Source: Prevotella sp. (GTDB lineage: Bacteria > Bacteroidota > Bacteroidia > Bacteroidales > Bacteroidaceae). Taken from it: DNA of 64,000 nucleotides. Below are positions 63,991-64,000 of the stretch, piece after piece. The notes under the pieces are model-generated. The model was not told the DNA's origin. It saw nothing but the letters and a program-made list of their open reading frames with translations, and did no database searches. Position 1 is the stretch's first letter. The number at the start of each line of letters is the position of its first letter. Both the position numbers and the translations under genes were made by a program. The DNA is taken from positions 88,268 through 152,267 of the forward strand of contig JAILHK010000047.1 in the NCBI GenBank assembly GCA_024695815.1, written 5' to 3'.

Positions 63991-64000
63991 CACTTTTTCA

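Noticed and set aside
1..64000. tRNA, rRNA or tmRNA genes, insertion sequences, integrases
   Set aside because: I saw no cloverleaf-like sequence, rRNA segment, transposase or integrase reading frame in the window.

Overview
The window looks like a chromosomal piece from a Prevotella-like member of the Bacteroidales. The evidence is: many promoters with the Bacteroidetes -7 box (TAnnTTTG, often with TTTG 19-20 bp upstream), several SusC/SusD outer-membrane pairs, a hybrid two-component system (HTCS) regulator, type IX secretion (T9SS)-like C-terminal tails, a TPP riboswitch in front of a TonB receptor and a PnuT-type transporter, and the gene order metK - DUF4271 - hemD - rnpA - yidD - tyrS. 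Almost all genes lie on the minus strand; only dapL and pyk are on the plus strand.

Layout. 1-3.97 kb: housekeeping operon read leftward from a well-formed promoter (metK, DUF4271 membrane protein, hemD, rnpA, yidD), then the start of tyrS with its own promoter. 4-6.8 kb: a TonB-dependent outer-membrane protein and a small membrane protein. 7.25-8.5 kb: dapL. 8.5-11.7 kb: TPP riboswitch, thiamine TonB receptor, PnuT. 11.8-13.3 kb: pyruvate kinase. 13.5-13.8 kb: SemiSWEET-type sugar transporter.

13.9-17.3 kb is an accessory island. It holds a 22-bp-period repeat array, then remains of Rhs/polymorphic-toxin 3' cassettes: an orphan toxin tip lacking its delivery protein, putative immunity lipoproteins, a second copy of the Rhs hinge sequence and a 30-bp direct repeat.

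17.5-37.4 kb is a polysaccharide utilisation locus, probably for an arabinose-rich glycan. One operon runs SusC, SusD, a GH43-like lipoprotein, an FG-GAP protein, a small T9SS-like protein, a BNR-propeller enzyme (possibly GH93) and an unrecognised alpha-helical protein, ending at a strong terminator. A second operon upstream carries a GH43 with an intact catalytic triad and the HTCS sensor that probably activates the first. A third carries a small membrane-anchored protein and another intact GH43. 37.5-39.7 kb holds an M6-type secreted metalloprotease.

39.8-57.2 kb is a second locus with two SusC/SusD pairs and three fasciclin-domain lipoproteins in one tightly packed operon, with no recognisable carbohydrate enzyme. 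Upstream of it (57.5-61.0 kb) is a 1183-residue secreted protein with three copies of a jelly-roll-like module. The window ends with pnp (PNPase with an Arg/Gly-rich tail).

The observation that best fits an undescribed system is a family of three intergenic arrays (13.88-14.14, 35.44-35.74 and 61.31-61.50 kb). Each is built on a strict 22-bp rhythm, with palindromic TCTAG-N3-CTAGA cores in one block and AGTG-N-CACT-like cores in flanking blocks. The central triplet is characteristic of each array. They are not CRISPRs and do not code for protein.
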